The notes beneath the pieces were generated by a model. The model was not told where the DNA came from. It saw only the letters and a program-made list of their open reading frames with translations, and did not search any database. 37,596 nt of DNA from positions 72,001 to 109,596 of the forward strand of contig MPMN01000003.1 in assembly GCA_002238525.1 (NCBI GenBank), given 5' to 3'. Of this stretch, positions 9,417-19,240 are shown one piece after another. The stretch is from Flavobacteriaceae bacterium bin25 (GTDB lineage Bacteria > Bacteroidota > Bacteroidia > Flavobacteriales > Flavobacteriaceae). Each line of letters starts with the position of its first letter. The stretch's first letter is position 1. The position numbers and the translations under genes were made by a program.

Positions 9417-9434
9417 CTCAATTTTTGAATTGAG
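9417..9434. terminator. Possible bidirectional terminator hairpin between lysS and the glucosaminidase gene
   Basis: CTCAATT, loop TTTG, AATTGAG forms a perfect 7-bp stem in the 94-base gap between two convergent genes. There is no long T-run after it on either strand, so termination is inferred mainly from position. Confidence 0.4.
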
Positions 9435-9475
9435 AAGAAGTTTGATGTCCACATTTCAAAAGAGATTAAAGCCAT

Positions 9476-10339
9476 CTATCTCAATCGAATGACTAGCCGT
9501 TGACCGGTTTTTATCAAATTTCCATCAATATTGTTGGCCTTTTTAATATCTGAAACTTTCACATTATATCTTTCGGCTATAGAATATAGAGTATCTCCAA
9601 TAGAAACCGAATGAATTACTTCTGAAGGATTAGATTTTGGTTTTCGTGGAACTTTAGAGGTTCGAGCTCCTCTATCATATCTATAAAGTTCAAATTCATC
9701 TATCAAACTGATTAGACCTTGAGCATACTTAGGGTTGGTTGCATATCCGGCCTTCTTGAGACCATGTGCCCATCCCTTATAGTCCTTTATAGAAAGATCA
9801 AACAAGTCTCCATACCTCGCTCGGCTAGTCAGGAAGATTGAATGATCCCGGTAACTTTCAGTAACAGACCGATATTTTCTGAAACATTCATTTGGAGCAT
9901 CATCGGTAACCCTCATGGACGGACCATTCCAACCTCTATGGCATTTTATGCCAAAATGGTTTTTACCTTTTAAGGCTAAATCACTTGTTCCATACTTAGT
10001 TTCCAATATTCCTTGAGCCAATTTAATAGATGCAGGAATCCCGTATTTGTTCATCTCACTTACTGCTAACTTTGCATGACGATTAACATATTTATTGATT
10101 TGATCTTCCCTAGTACCCTTTACTGGGGTTGGCTTTTTGGGTCTATTTCTTTCTTTCCTTTCATTTTGCTTAGAAATTTGATTTTCAATACGGTTTATTG
10201 AATTCTTGGTATTTTCTAGCTGTGCTTTTTTTCTTTCAAGATTTTTTAAAGATGTGCCACAGCCACCCATTACCAAAACCAAAATTAGAAATGTGCCAAC
10301 TCGAAGAAAAGAGAAGAATGAAAACATAGAATTATTCAT
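9476..10339 (-). CDS. N-acetylglucosaminidase-LysM lipoprotein (peptidoglycan hydrolase)
   Basis: The 287-residue protein has a lipoprotein signal (..LVMGGC, Cys27) and a short coiled linker rich in Lys/Glu/Arg (31-75). A glucosaminidase domain of the FlgJ/GH73 type follows (about 83-220), with IPASIKLAQGILETKYGTSDLA carrying the probable catalytic Glu113 and a NHFGIKCHRGW block. A C-terminal LysM domain (about 241-286, SVSIGDTLYSIAERYNVKVSDI) binds glycan. It likely cleaves peptidoglycan strands from the periplasmic face of the outer membrane during growth or division. It is convergent with lysS. Confidence 0.93.
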   Translation of the reverse strand: MNNSMFSFFSFLRVGTFLILVLVMGGCGTSLKNLERKKAQLENTKNSINRIENQISKQNERKERNRPKKPTPVKGTREDQINKYVNRHAKLAVSEMNKYGIPASIKLAQGILETKYGTSDLALKGKNHFGIKCHRGWNGPSMRVTDDAPNECFRKYRSVTESYRDHSIFLTSRARYGDLFDLSIKDYKGWAHGLKKAGYATNPKYAQGLISLIDEFELYRYDRGARTSKVPRKPKSNPSEVIHSVSIGDTLYSIAERYNVKVSDIKKANNIDGNLIKTGQRLVIRLR

Positions 10340-10772
10340 AATCGTCGTATTTATAAAACTCGTGCAAGATACAAGTGAATTTTATTTTTAGATATCCCCT
10401 GATTTTTTCATGAAGTTACCCATAACTTCCAAGGTAAGAACACAAGGCCAACAAAATCCTAATCACTAATTATGCCCACCATAGTTCAAAATTAACATCA
10501 TTACCAAACAAATTTGAATACTACAGTTCTTTTGATATTAAAAATGATCGCATTCCGTCAAGACCTAGGAAAAACTATGGAGGCTAAAACACATTAGGGA
10601 TTGACAATAGAACATTAGGCACAAGTTAATCCAAATATTTGAATTGCAGTAGTTGCATAGAAAACAAATTTTCTTATATTTAGGGGTACTATTTTTGTTG
10701 TTAGGGTAAGACCTCATTGATTTGGTACAGTTTTTGAAATGAATATTGTTATATTGACTTAATTCATTTAAG
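10340..10772. other. Intergenic region, no gene seen
   Basis: AT-rich spacer of 433 bases between two divergent lipoprotein genes. It holds a perfect inverted repeat, GAAGTTA-CCCA-TAACTTC (10412-10429), 73 bases before the start of the minus-strand gene, of unknown role, and ACATTAGG twice near 10588-10618. A minus-strand open frame at 10565-10825 overlaps the real DUF4136 gene and lacks protein-like features. Confidence 0.5.
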
Positions 10773-11294
10773 ATGAAAAACACACTTTTGCTTTTGTTTG
10801 TAGGATCATTTTTAAGTGGTTGCAATACTATTTTTGTGGCATCTGATTTTAATTACAGAATAGATTTTGGCAAATATGAAACTTATGCTTTTTACAAGCC
10901 TGGTATTGACGAAGTCAAAATATCTGATTTGGATAAACAACGAATTCTGACATCAATTGACTTCCATCTTCAAGAAAATGGTTACTCAAAAAGCGAAAAT
11001 CCAGATTTTCTAGTCAGCATAAATACCACCGAAGAAAACGACTTAAATATAAATGTAAATCCTGTATGGTACTGGAGTCCATGGTTTTGGAATGCCGGTT
11101 ACAATGCTGGGCAGTACATTGATGCTTCAAGCACATTGTACATAGATTTTATTGATGCAGAAACCGGGCGTTTGGTTTGGCAGGGTTATGGACAAGGTCG
11201 GCTGACACATCTTCAGGGGCCTCATAAAAAGGAAGAACGAATTGATGAGTTTGTTCACAAAATTCTGTCTAAATTCCCACCGAGGCAGTCTTAA
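10773..11294 (+). CDS. DUF4136-family lipoprotein
   Basis: The 173-residue protein begins with a lipoprotein signal (MKNTLLLLFVGSFLSGC, Cys17). The mature part fits DUF4136: DFNYRIDFGKYETYAFYKP, then a pair of helices/strands with PDFLVSINTTEE, and the closing block STLYIDFIDAETGRLVWQGYG. The molecular function of the family is unknown; it is anchored in a membrane facing the periplasm. Its stop overlaps the stop of convergent alaS by 4 bases. Confidence 0.9.
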   Translation: MKNTLLLLFVGSFLSGCNTIFVASDFNYRIDFGKYETYAFYKPGIDEVKISDLDKQRILTSIDFHLQENGYSKSENPDFLVSINTTEENDLNINVNPVWYWSPWFWNAGYNAGQYIDASSTLYIDFIDAETGRLVWQGYGQGRLTHLQGPHKKEERIDEFVHKILSKFPPRQS

Positions 11295-13924
11295 GTAGAC
11301 GCCTGTAAGATTTGACTACATTCTTGGATTGCGACATCAAGTGCCCTGGTCAGCCCTTTGATGTTTTTCCCCCCGGCAGTAGCAAAAAAAGGCTGTCCGC
11401 CACCTTTTCCTTGGATATATACTCCCATTCGATTGACCAAATCAACCGCATTTACATTAAATTTTGTGGTCAATTCTTTGGAAATTAAACATGAAATGAC
11501 TGGACTACCTGAGGTGTTCGATCCTATAACTACAATGGATTTATCAAAGTTCTTGCCTACTGCATACACCAGTTTACGCATATCATTTGGTTTAAATTCA
11601 ACCTGTCCTACTGATAGCCATATTCCCGAAATATTCTGGGCCGAATCAATCAATTTTTGTACTTCTAAATCAATTTTAATTTGAAGAAATTTATCTACTT
11701 GTTTTCGAAATAAATGATTTTGTTCTTTCAGTTCACTAATCGCTCTGAGTATATTTTTGGGTTTATTCAGTAAGGCATCTACTTGTTCTAAGCAGTTGGA
11801 ATTTTCAACCAAATAATTTTTTGCTTCATCTGCAGTTATGGCTTCGATTCTTCTAATACCTGAAGCAATTGCTTTTTCAGATTTTATTTTAAAATGCCAA
11901 ATCTCTGATGTATTTCTTACATGAGTCCCTCCGCAGAGTTCTATTGATTGACCGAATTGGACAAGCCGAACTGTATCGCCATACTTTTCCCCAAAAAGGG
12001 CAATTGCACCTTTTTCTATCGCATCATCAAACGGTAAATTTCGTTCTTCTTCAAGCGGAATTTGTTCTCTAATACGATCGTTAACAAAATATTCGATGTC
12101 TTTAAGCTGATCCGGAGTGACTTTAGAGAAGTGTGAAAAGTCAAATCTGAATTCTCGAGAGTGAATCATAGAGCCCTTTTGAACCACATGAGGTCCTAAA
12201 GTTTTCCTCAAAGCTTGATGAAGTAAATGAGTTGCTGTATGGTTACAAGAAGTTCGGTTTCGTTGAAGTGATTCGACCTTCACCAGAAAACGTTCATCTA
12301 TTTTGGCTGGAATAGTTCTTGAATGATGTAGAATAAGGTTATTTTCTTTCGTTGTGTTTACAATGTAATGGGTTGTACCAACGCTGTCTTTTAAATAACC
12401 TTTGTCGCCCACTTGGCCTCCACCTTCGGGATAAAAAGGAGTTAAATTAAATACCAAGTGGAACATATCTTCTTTGTTAGCAGATTGTGCCCTTCTGTAT
12501 TGGGTTATTCGAACTTTTGTTTCTAGTTTGTCATAACCGATAAACTCAGTAATACTATCTTGAGAAAGAACAATCCAATCACCAACTTTAACTGATTTGG
12601 CTTTTCGAGCTCGTTCTCGCTGCTTTTCCATATGGAATTGGAATCCTTTTTGATCGACGATTAGTCCCTTTTCTTTGGCCACTAGACTGGTCAAATCAAC
12701 TGGAAATCCGAAGGTATCGTAAAGCTCAAAGGCTTCATAGCCATCAAGAATACCGCTAGTATTTTGTTCCATTAACAGATTTAGTCTAAGAAGACCCTGA
12801 TCTAAAGTTTTGAGGAAAGACTTTTCTTCTTCTCGGATTACATTGGTAATTAAATTCCGTTCAACTGATATTTCTGGAAAAACCGATTTCATTTCTCTGT
12901 TCAGCACTGAAACTATACGGAATATAAAAGGCTTCCGCATTTGCAAATAAGAAAAACTATAACGGATAGCTCTTCTGAGAATTCTTCTGATGACATACCC
13001 GGCATCTTTATTGCTTGGAAGTTGTCCATCAGCTATTGAAAAACAAACCGTTCTGAGGTGGTCTGCAATAACCCTAATGGCGATATCCACTTGTTCATTC
13101 TTTCCATAACTACAATCTGCTAGGGTTTCTATTTCTTTGATAATTGGCTTAAAGATGTCGGTATCGTAATTTGAGTCCTTTTGTTGTAGAACCATACAAA
13201 GGCGTTCAAAACCCATTCCTGTATCCACATGTTTTTGCGGTAGTGGTTCCAACTTCCCACTAGATAATCTATTAAATTGAATAAACACCAGGTTCCATAT
13301 CTCAACCACTTGGGGATGGTCTTGGTTGACCAAATCTATTCCGGGTATTTTCATTCTTTGTTCATCGTCCCTAACGTCAACATGAATTTCTGAGCAAGGG
13401 CCACAGGGTCCGTGTTCCCCCATTTCCCAGAAATTATCTTTTTTGCCGAATTTGAGAATTCGTTCATCGGGAAGATAAGATTGCCAAAGGTTATGTGATT
13501 CTTGGTCAAAAGGAACATCATCGGCTTGAGAACCTTCAAACACTGTGACATAGATTCGATCCGTATCTATTTTATAGATTTTGGTGAGTAATTCCCATGC
13601 CCATTCAATGGCCTCTTTTTTAAAATAGTCTCCAAAACTCCAATTGCCAAGCATTTCAAAAAAAGTATGATGATAGGTATCGATACCAACTTCTTCTAAA
13701 TCATTATGCTTTCCTGATACTCTGAGACATTTTTGGGTGTCTGCTACTCTTCTATGGGTTGGGACAGAATTTCCAAGAAAAAATTCTTTGAATTGGTTCA
13801 TCCCGGCATTATTAAACATCAAAGTAGGATCATCTTTGACAATCAATGGAGCGGAAGGAATGATTTTATGCCCTTTTGATTCGAAAAAATCAAAGAATTT
13901 TCTTCTAACTGTTGCTGACTTCAC
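11291..13924 (-). CDS. alaS: Alanyl-tRNA synthetase
   Basis: It charges tRNA-Ala and edits mischarged Ser/Gly-tRNA-Ala. The 877-residue protein has the usual layout. The class II catalytic core starts RRKFFDFFESKGHKIIPSAPL and includes MFNNAGMNQFKEFFLG and VFIQFNR. The editing domain carries zinc-binding NHTATHLLH and ELCGGTHV. The C-terminal C-Ala/DHHA1 part ends GGGQPFFATAGG. Length is typical. The start ATG has 284 bases of divergent spacer upstream shared with the M23 peptidase gene. Confidence 0.97.
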   Translation of the reverse strand: MKSATVRRKFFDFFESKGHKIIPSAPLIVKDDPTLMFNNAGMNQFKEFFLGNSVPTHRRVADTQKCLRVSGKHNDLEEVGIDTYHHTFFEMLGNWSFGDYFKKEAIEWAWELLTKIYKIDTDRIYVTVFEGSQADDVPFDQESHNLWQSYLPDERILKFGKKDNFWEMGEHGPCGPCSEIHVDVRDDEQRMKIPGIDLVNQDHPQVVEIWNLVFIQFNRLSSGKLEPLPQKHVDTGMGFERLCMVLQQKDSNYDTDIFKPIIKEIETLADCSYGKNEQVDIAIRVIADHLRTVCFSIADGQLPSNKDAGYVIRRILRRAIRYSFSYLQMRKPFIFRIVSVLNREMKSVFPEISVERNLITNVIREEEKSFLKTLDQGLLRLNLLMEQNTSGILDGYEAFELYDTFGFPVDLTSLVAKEKGLIVDQKGFQFHMEKQRERARKAKSVKVGDWIVLSQDSITEFIGYDKLETKVRITQYRRAQSANKEDMFHLVFNLTPFYPEGGGQVGDKGYLKDSVGTTHYIVNTTKENNLILHHSRTIPAKIDERFLVKVESLQRNRTSCNHTATHLLHQALRKTLGPHVVQKGSMIHSREFRFDFSHFSKVTPDQLKDIEYFVNDRIREQIPLEEERNLPFDDAIEKGAIALFGEKYGDTVRLVQFGQSIELCGGTHVRNTSEIWHFKIKSEKAIASGIRRIEAITADEAKNYLVENSNCLEQVDALLNKPKNILRAISELKEQNHLFRKQVDKFLQIKIDLEVQKLIDSAQNISGIWLSVGQVEFKPNDMRKLVYAVGKNFDKSIVVIGSNTSGSPVISCLISKELTTKFNVNAVDLVNRMGVYIQGKGGGQPFFATAGGKNIKGLTRALDVAIQECSQILQAST

Positions 13925-14035
13925 GGTACAAATATCTAACTTTGCTTACTTATAGTTTTGATAAAATTGATAGATTTAATTTTCGTCTTAATTTAAAACA
14001 TTGATATTTTGCAATTGTATTCAATTTTTAGCACA

Positions 14036-14068
14036 TTGGTTAGTGCAAATAAATAATTTGTACATTTG
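14036..14068 (+). promoter_or_regulatory. Bacteroidota-type promoter upstream of the M23 peptidase gene
   Basis: TTG (14036-14038), 22-base spacer, then TACATTTG (14061-14068) fits TTG-N17-23-TAnnTTTG. It would give a leader of about 130 bases before ATG 14209. Confidence 0.55.
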
Positions 14069-14208
14069 CCTGCGAAAAATAATTCTTATCTTAACAAGTA
14101 GAATTTTCTCGATTTTTTATAATTCCGATTTTTCAGGGCGGTCAATAAGGCTTTTTAATCCAATAGATAAAAGATTGCTTCAATAGCATAGATTCTTAAA
14201 TTGACAGA

Positions 14209-15234
14209 ATGTTTAGCTTTATAAATAATAGGCAAAATAAAACCCAAAAAAACCGTCATTTTTACTATGACGATGAAATTAAAGATTTTGTTCCGATAAA
14301 CTTGCAGAGATACAAATTGAAATGTTTATCTATTTCAGTTTTATCAGGATTTGTTTTAGGGCTGATTTTGATTTTTATAATCACTTTATCTATTCCTGAT
14401 ACTCTGAATATGCTCATCACTCCGAAACTGATGAGTCAAAAGCTTGAGATACAAAATTTCAAAGTTCGACTTCAGGAACTCAACAACAAATTAGAGGAAT
14501 CTGAAAACTTGTTGACTGCAATTTCAGAGCGAGACGAAAAGCTATATAGAGTAACCTATGATGCCAGTCCTATTTCCGGCAATCAATATCAGGCGGGTTA
14601 TGGTGGTAGTGAGCGTTATAGTGATTTATCAGGTTATGCTAATTCAGAATTATTGATTCAAACCAGCAAGCGTCTTGATATGTTGCTTTCTAATATATCA
14701 GTCCAGAATTTTTCTTTAAAGGAGCTTGAAAAGGTTGCAGAAGAAAAGGAAGATTTTCTCAAGGCAGTTCCTTCTATTATCCCAATCAAGAACGAACAAA
14801 TATTGAGGTTTTCATCTGGTTATGGTTATCGCATTGATCCATTTACGCATAAAAGAAAAATGCATCGTGGTGTGGATTTAACTGTTCCAAGGGGTACTCC
14901 AATCTACGCAACTGGTGATGGTATTATTGAGAGGGTAGATTCTAGTGTCTCCGGATATGGAAGGCATATAAAAATCAACCATGGTTTTGGTTATCAGAGT
15001 ATTTATGCCCATTTGAGCAGATATAATGTCCGAAAGGGACAAAGAGTCCAGAGGGGAGATTTGATTGGATACTCTGGAAATACTGGTCGTTCTGCTGGTC
15101 CTCATTTACATTATGAGATTATCAAAGATGGAGTTCATCAAAATCCCATACATTTTTATTATGGCAGTTTAACTCCGTCTGAGTTTGATGCTATTATCAG
15201 TAAATCAGCTCAAATTACCAAGTCACTTGATTAG
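14209..15234 (+). CDS. Membrane-anchored M23-family metallopeptidase (LytM-like)
   Basis: The 341-residue protein has a short cytoplasmic N-terminus, one membrane segment (about 43-65, SISVLSGFVLGLILIFIITL), a coiled coil (about 78-105) and a C-terminal M23 domain. The zinc ligands are visible: His219 and Asp223 in HRGVDL, and His301 in GPHLHYEI with His299 as the general base. The domain should cut peptide cross-links of peptidoglycan, or act as a regulator in division. The order alaS (divergent)-M23-MerR recurs in Bacteroidota to my knowledge. It is followed 11 bases later by the MerR gene, so the two are probably one operon. Confidence 0.93.
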   Translation: MFSFINNRQNKTQKNRHFYYDDEIKDFVPINLQRYKLKCLSISVLSGFVLGLILIFIITLSIPDTLNMLITPKLMSQKLEIQNFKVRLQELNNKLEESENLLTAISERDEKLYRVTYDASPISGNQYQAGYGGSERYSDLSGYANSELLIQTSKRLDMLLSNISVQNFSLKELEKVAEEKEDFLKAVPSIIPIKNEQILRFSSGYGYRIDPFTHKRKMHRGVDLTVPRGTPIYATGDGIIERVDSSVSGYGRHIKINHGFGYQSIYAHLSRYNVRKGQRVQRGDLIGYSGNTGRSAGPHLHYEIIKDGVHQNPIHFYYGSLTPSEFDAIISKSAQITKSLD

Positions 15235-15245
15235 TTAGGGTAAAA

Positions 15246-15572
15246 ATGGAAATCATCCTTCCTGAGAAAAGGTACTATTCCATTGGAGAGGTTGCTTCTG
15301 CGTTCAAGGTAAGTCAATCGAAGCTTCGCTATTGGGAAACTGAATTCAAAGAAATCGCACCCAAGAAAAAAAAGAATGGTATTCGCAAATACACTTCTGA
15401 GAATATTGAAGTCATCAAACAGATTCTCTATCTCAGAGAAGAAAAAAAACTGACCATTCACGGAACCAGGATTGCATTGAGTTCAGATTCTTCTTCAAGC
15501 CAAAGAGAAAAGATCCTTGAGCGGTTGAAATCTATTCGGCAAGACCTAATCGACTTACATAAAAGTCTTTAG
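15246..15572 (+). CDS. Small MerR-family transcriptional regulator
   Basis: The 108-residue protein has a MerR winged helix-turn-helix at residues 10-78: YYSIGEVASAFKVSQSKLRYWETEF, then GIRKYTSENIEVIKQILYLREEKKLTIHGTRIAL. The helical tail (about 80-108) is short, with no effector-binding domain and no metal-binding Cys, so the signal it senses is not evident. It is the second gene after the M23 peptidase, 11 bases downstream, and ends 46 bases from the convergent der. Confidence 0.9.
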   Translation: MEIILPEKRYYSIGEVASAFKVSQSKLRYWETEFKEIAPKKKKNGIRKYTSENIEVIKQILYLREEKKLTIHGTRIALSSDSSSSQREKILERLKSIRQDLIDLHKSL

Positions 15573-15618
15573 GTTTTCTTTCACATAGTTTCAATCTACT
15601 AAATTTTTAAGTCTACTC

Positions 15619-16923
15619 CTATTTTTTTCGATAGAATATTTGTATGGGAACCCCTGAGAATTCAAAATTTTTTCTAATTTGATTTTCAAGATACCTTGTG
15701 TAAGTTGGGTTGATATATTGTGGGCGACTGCAATGAAAAATGAACTGCGGATAGGCAGTTGGCAATTGGGAGGTATATTTTATTTTTGGTTGTTTTCCTT
15801 TGTATGTGGGAGGTGGATTATTCTCAATTAGGGGAATGAGGGTTTTGTTTAGTTGGTTTGTGGGGATTCGTTTTGTTTTGTTTTGGTAGACTTTCATTCC
15901 TATTTCTAAGGCTTTATAGACTCTTTGTTTTCTAAGGCAAGATATAAACAGGATTGGAACATCATCATAGGGAGCAATGATTTCTCGAATTTGATTTTCA
16001 GTTTTTTCTGCACTTAGGTTTTGTTTTTCAATCAAATCCCATTTATTCACTAGTAGCACAATGCCTTTATAGTTTCTATGAACCAACCAGAAGATCTTTT
16101 GATCTTGTCTTTCAAATCCTTTTTGGGCATCAATCATCAGAAAGCATATATCTGATTGCTCTATACTTTTCACAGCTCTGAGGACGGAATAGAATTCGAT
16201 ATCTTCTTTGACTTTAGATTTTTTTCTAATCCCTGCTGTATCAATCAATTTGAACTGCATTCCAAATTTGTTGTAAATGGTATCTATACTGTCTCTTGTT
16301 GTTCCTGATTGTTCTGTAACAATACTTCTCTCTTTTTGAATCAAAACATTGAGGAGCGAAGATTTCCCGGCATTGGGTCTTCCGATGATTGCCAGGCGTG
16401 GAAGTTCATCTTGATTGAGATGCTGATTTTCGGGTATTGAATTAACCAATTCATCTAATAGATCCCCTGTTCCAAATCCATTTATACTGGAAAGGCCGTG
16501 AATTTTTTCAAAACCGAGGGAATAGAATTCGGTGATTTGATTGAGTCTATCGCTGTGGTCTACTTTATTAGCTACGAGAAACACGGGCTTTCCTGATTTA
16601 CGCAGGAGTTTAGCTACATCTAAATCTGCAGCGGCTACTCCTACTTCGACATCGACCATAAAGACAATGGTATCGGCTTCATTGATTGCCAGTGCAATTT
16701 GTTTATCGATTTCTCTTTGAAACTGATCTTGTTTGCTGGTTGTATAGCCTCCGGTGTCAATGACTGAAAAGTTTTTGCCATTCCATTGGGAAAAACCGTA
16801 ATGTCTATCTCGGGTTACACCGCTAGTCTTATCAACAATAGCTGATCTACTTTGGGTCAATCGATTAAAAAAAGTTGACTTCCCTACATTTGGTCTTCCC
16901 ACGATTGCAACGATATGCCCCAT
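15619..16923 (-). CDS. der: Ribosome-assembly GTPase Der (EngA)
   Basis: Der has two tandem GTPase domains and a C-terminal KH-like domain and acts in 50S subunit maturation. The 434-residue protein shows G1 motifs GRPNVGKS (9-16) and GRPNAGKS (181-188), DTGG and DTAG switch motifs, NKVD and NKWD G4 motifs, and a KH-like tail ending YLENQIRKNFEFSGVPIQIFYRKK. Length is typical. A TACCTTTG box (minus strand, 16946-16939) lies about 16 bases before the start. In many Bacteroidota der sits next to era; here they are divergent and 7.3 kb apart. Confidence 0.97.
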   Translation of the reverse strand: MGHIVAIVGRPNVGKSTFFNRLTQSRSAIVDKTSGVTRDRHYGFSQWNGKNFSVIDTGGYTTSKQDQFQREIDKQIALAINEADTIVFMVDVEVGVAAADLDVAKLLRKSGKPVFLVANKVDHSDRLNQITEFYSLGFEKIHGLSSINGFGTGDLLDELVNSIPENQHLNQDELPRLAIIGRPNAGKSSLLNVLIQKERSIVTEQSGTTRDSIDTIYNKFGMQFKLIDTAGIRKKSKVKEDIEFYSVLRAVKSIEQSDICFLMIDAQKGFERQDQKIFWLVHRNYKGIVLLVNKWDLIEKQNLSAEKTENQIREIIAPYDDVPILFISCLRKQRVYKALEIGMKVYQNKTKRIPTNQLNKTLIPLIENNPPPTYKGKQPKIKYTSQLPTAYPQFIFHCSRPQYINPTYTRYLENQIRKNFEFSGVPIQIFYRKK

Positions 16924-16938
16924 TCTAATAATTTACCA

Positions 16939-16946
16939 CAAAGGTA
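16939..16946 (-). promoter_or_regulatory. der: Possible -7 box for der
   Basis: TACCTTTG on the minus strand matches TAnnTTTG; no TTG is found 17-23 bases upstream, so this is only a partial promoter match. Confidence 0.35.
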
Positions 16947-17100
16947 GTCTAGCAATTTAGAAGTCTTTAACTGGCAAAATTGTGCTTCAAAAAAGTTCAT
17001 TGAACTTAGGCTATGAGATTCAATTTTTTTCTATCCTCCTAGAAGTTGGATTGGTTTGTTAAGAACGGATTTAAAAGCAAATCAAGGCGAAACAAAAAAC

Positions 17101-17178
17101 AATAAAATGAATACTTTTGTGGTCTTAATAAAATGAATACTTTTGTGGTCTTAATAAAATGAATACTTTTGTGGTCTT
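17101..17178 (+). repeat. Three perfect 26-bp tandem repeats, each with a promoter box, upstream of mod1
   Basis: Units are 17101-17126, 17127-17152 and 17153-17178, all identical. Each begins AATAAAATGAA, contains TACTTTTG and ends TGGTCTT. TACTTTTG fits the phylum's TAnnTTTG -7 box (17112-17119, 17138-17145, 17164-17171). The TTG at the end of each box lies 18 bases before the next unit's box, the right distance for a -33 element. Units 2 and 3 are therefore complete promoters while unit 1 lacks a TTG at the right distance. The last box is 22 bases before the mod1 ATG. Unit copy number should alter promoter number. Confidence 0.9.
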
Positions 17179-17193
17179 CAAAAATACTTTCAC

Positions 17194-19240
17194 ATGCAAT
17201 TTTATAATCATCTTATCACTATCTTGAAAGGTTTGGAAAAATATTCCTCCGATGGAAAACTGTTAAAAAACCTTATTGTTGAAGATGCATTGAAGTTAGA
17301 TTCAGAACTTATCTCCTTATTACACAATGACCCGGTTATAAGAGAAAAGTTCTTCGAAAAAATTGGGGGGGGGTATTTTAGTGTTCGACAAGATCAAATT
17401 CCAAAAATTTGTCACTAACAAAGAATTCTTAGCTGACAGCTACACAGCCTTTATAAATAAAATTGGTTTAACAGCCAATGATCAATACCTAACCCAATCG
17501 ACGGAAGTTGTTTTAGATTTTCCTTTTAAGGATTGTATCCTGGAAGGTGGACAAACAAAAGAAAAAAAACAAGAAAGACAAGAGATCTTTTGGAACCAAA
17601 CTCTCGCTTCAGATGAGATAGACCTACTCAGAGAACCTAAAGTTTTCACTAATTGGAAACGGTATGATAAAGACGGAGAAAAACTTGTGAAAAATTTAGA
17701 TAAAGAACATGATGGCACACTAAAGGATAATCTAATCATAAAGGGTAACAATCTCATTGCTTTGCATTCAATTAAGAAAATCTATAGTGGTAAAGTTAAA
17801 TTGATTTATATCGACCCGCCTTACAATACGGGAAATGATGGATTTAGATATAACGACAATTTTAAACGTCCCACCTGGCTCACCTTCATGAAAAACCGTC
17901 TTGAAATTGCAAGGAAATTATTGAGCGATGATGGCATAATTGCGGTTCATATTGACGATAATGAACAAGCGTATTTGAAGGTGTTGATGGATGAAATTTT
18001 TTCCGAATTCGATGATAATTTTGTAAATCAATTTATCTGGATAAATAAACTAGCTGGTAGACAAACACAAAAAATCGGTGCTGTAACCACCAAAGAATAT
18101 TTGTTGCTATATGCTAAGAATGTCAAAAACATCAATCAGTTTCGTATTGAAAAAGAAATAGCTAAATCATTAATGCCAGACGCTTACAAAAATAAAAATA
18201 AAATGCCTGATGAGAAAGCAGATGATAGAAGAACTATCACTCGTAAAGGAAAAGGGGCTAAACCCCAATATGATGTAAAAACAGATGATAGAGGAACTTA
18301 TATCACTCAAAGTGAACTTCAAAATGGCAACTACAAAGAGTTCAATGAAAAAACACGACCAAATTTAGTATTCGATATATTTTACAATCCAAATGATAAC
18401 AGAGTTCAAACTGGTGAAATGGGTGAAAAGTTGCCATCAGGATTCATAAGAATACCACCAAAAAAAACCTCTAAGGGTCCAAACAAATTCTATGTATGGC
18501 GGTGGGGAAGGTCAAAAGTGGAAAGCGATAGTTTTGATTTAGAATTTTTAGAAAAAGGGGGTGAATGGAAAGTTTTTACAAAAAAAAGAAACTTTCAAAC
18601 CACAGCTTTAAAAGATATCATAACTAACATACCTACTAGCAGGGGTTCTAATCATTTAGCTAATATTGGTATGGAGAATACGTTTTCTCATTCTAAACCT
18701 GAAGAGTTACCCTATATTTTTATTAAATCTATTACAGACCAATCAGATATTATTTTAGATTTCTTTTTAGGAAGTGGAACAACTGCAACAGCAGCCCACA
18801 AAATGAGAAGAAGGTATATTGGCATTGAACAGATGGATTATATTGAAAATGTCGCAGTTAAGCGATTGAAAGAGGTTATCCGAGGTGAACCTTATGGCGT
18901 TTCAGAAACTTTAAAGTGGAAAGGTGGAGGTTCTTTTGTTTACTGCAAACTTGCAGAGAACATGCAGAATTATAAGAATAAAATAATCCGTGCTGATGAT
19001 GCTAAGGCAAATTTGATCTATAAGGAATTGAAGAAAAGTCCTTATGTGTCGTATCAAGTAAAGTTTCAAGAAATATCTGATCAACAATTTGAAAAACTAA
19101 CTCTAATGGATAAAAGGAAAACTCTTAACAGTATATTGGACCAAAATATGTTGTATGTAGACTATTCTGAAAGAGACGATGAAGACTTTCAAATTCAAGA
19201 AATAGACAAAAAAATAACCGAACAATTTTATAATGAGTGA
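17194..19240 (+). CDS. mod: Type III restriction-modification methyltransferase Mod1, out of frame at a poly-G tract
   Basis: Mod methylates adenine at an asymmetric site and guides Res. The N-terminal 57 codons (ATG 17194) end at nine G (17365-17373), after which this frame stops at 17418. The rest lies in another frame to 19240. Eight or 11 G would join them; 8 G gives 681 residues. The joined protein has motif IV DPPYNTGNDGF (about residue 207) and motif I FFLGSGTTATAAHKM (about 523), the order of beta-class N6-adenine enzymes such as type III Mod. Between them is a long target-recognition region. The stop overlaps the res start by 8 bases. As written, only a 74-residue fragment is made, unless slippage occurs or a TTG at 17363 restarts translation. 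Confidence 0.9.
17365..17373 (+). repeat. Poly-G tract (9 G) in mod1
   Basis: Nine G follow codon 57 of the N-terminal frame. The downstream frame is entered only if the number of G leaves remainder 2 on division by 3 (8 or 11). Such tracts slip during replication and switch genes on and off. Confidence 0.95.

Noticed and set aside
10565-10825. 86-codon minus-strand frame
   Set aside because: Overlaps the start of the DUF4136 lipoprotein gene and has a Cys/Asn-rich low-quality sequence without a signal or family match.
14001-14186. 61-codon plus-strand frame between alaS and the M23 gene
   Set aside because: It overlaps the inferred promoter of the M23 gene and its composition is not protein-like.
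17101-17178. Repeats considered as a CRISPR array
   Set aside because: The 26-bp units are directly adjacent with no spacers and no cas genes are present.
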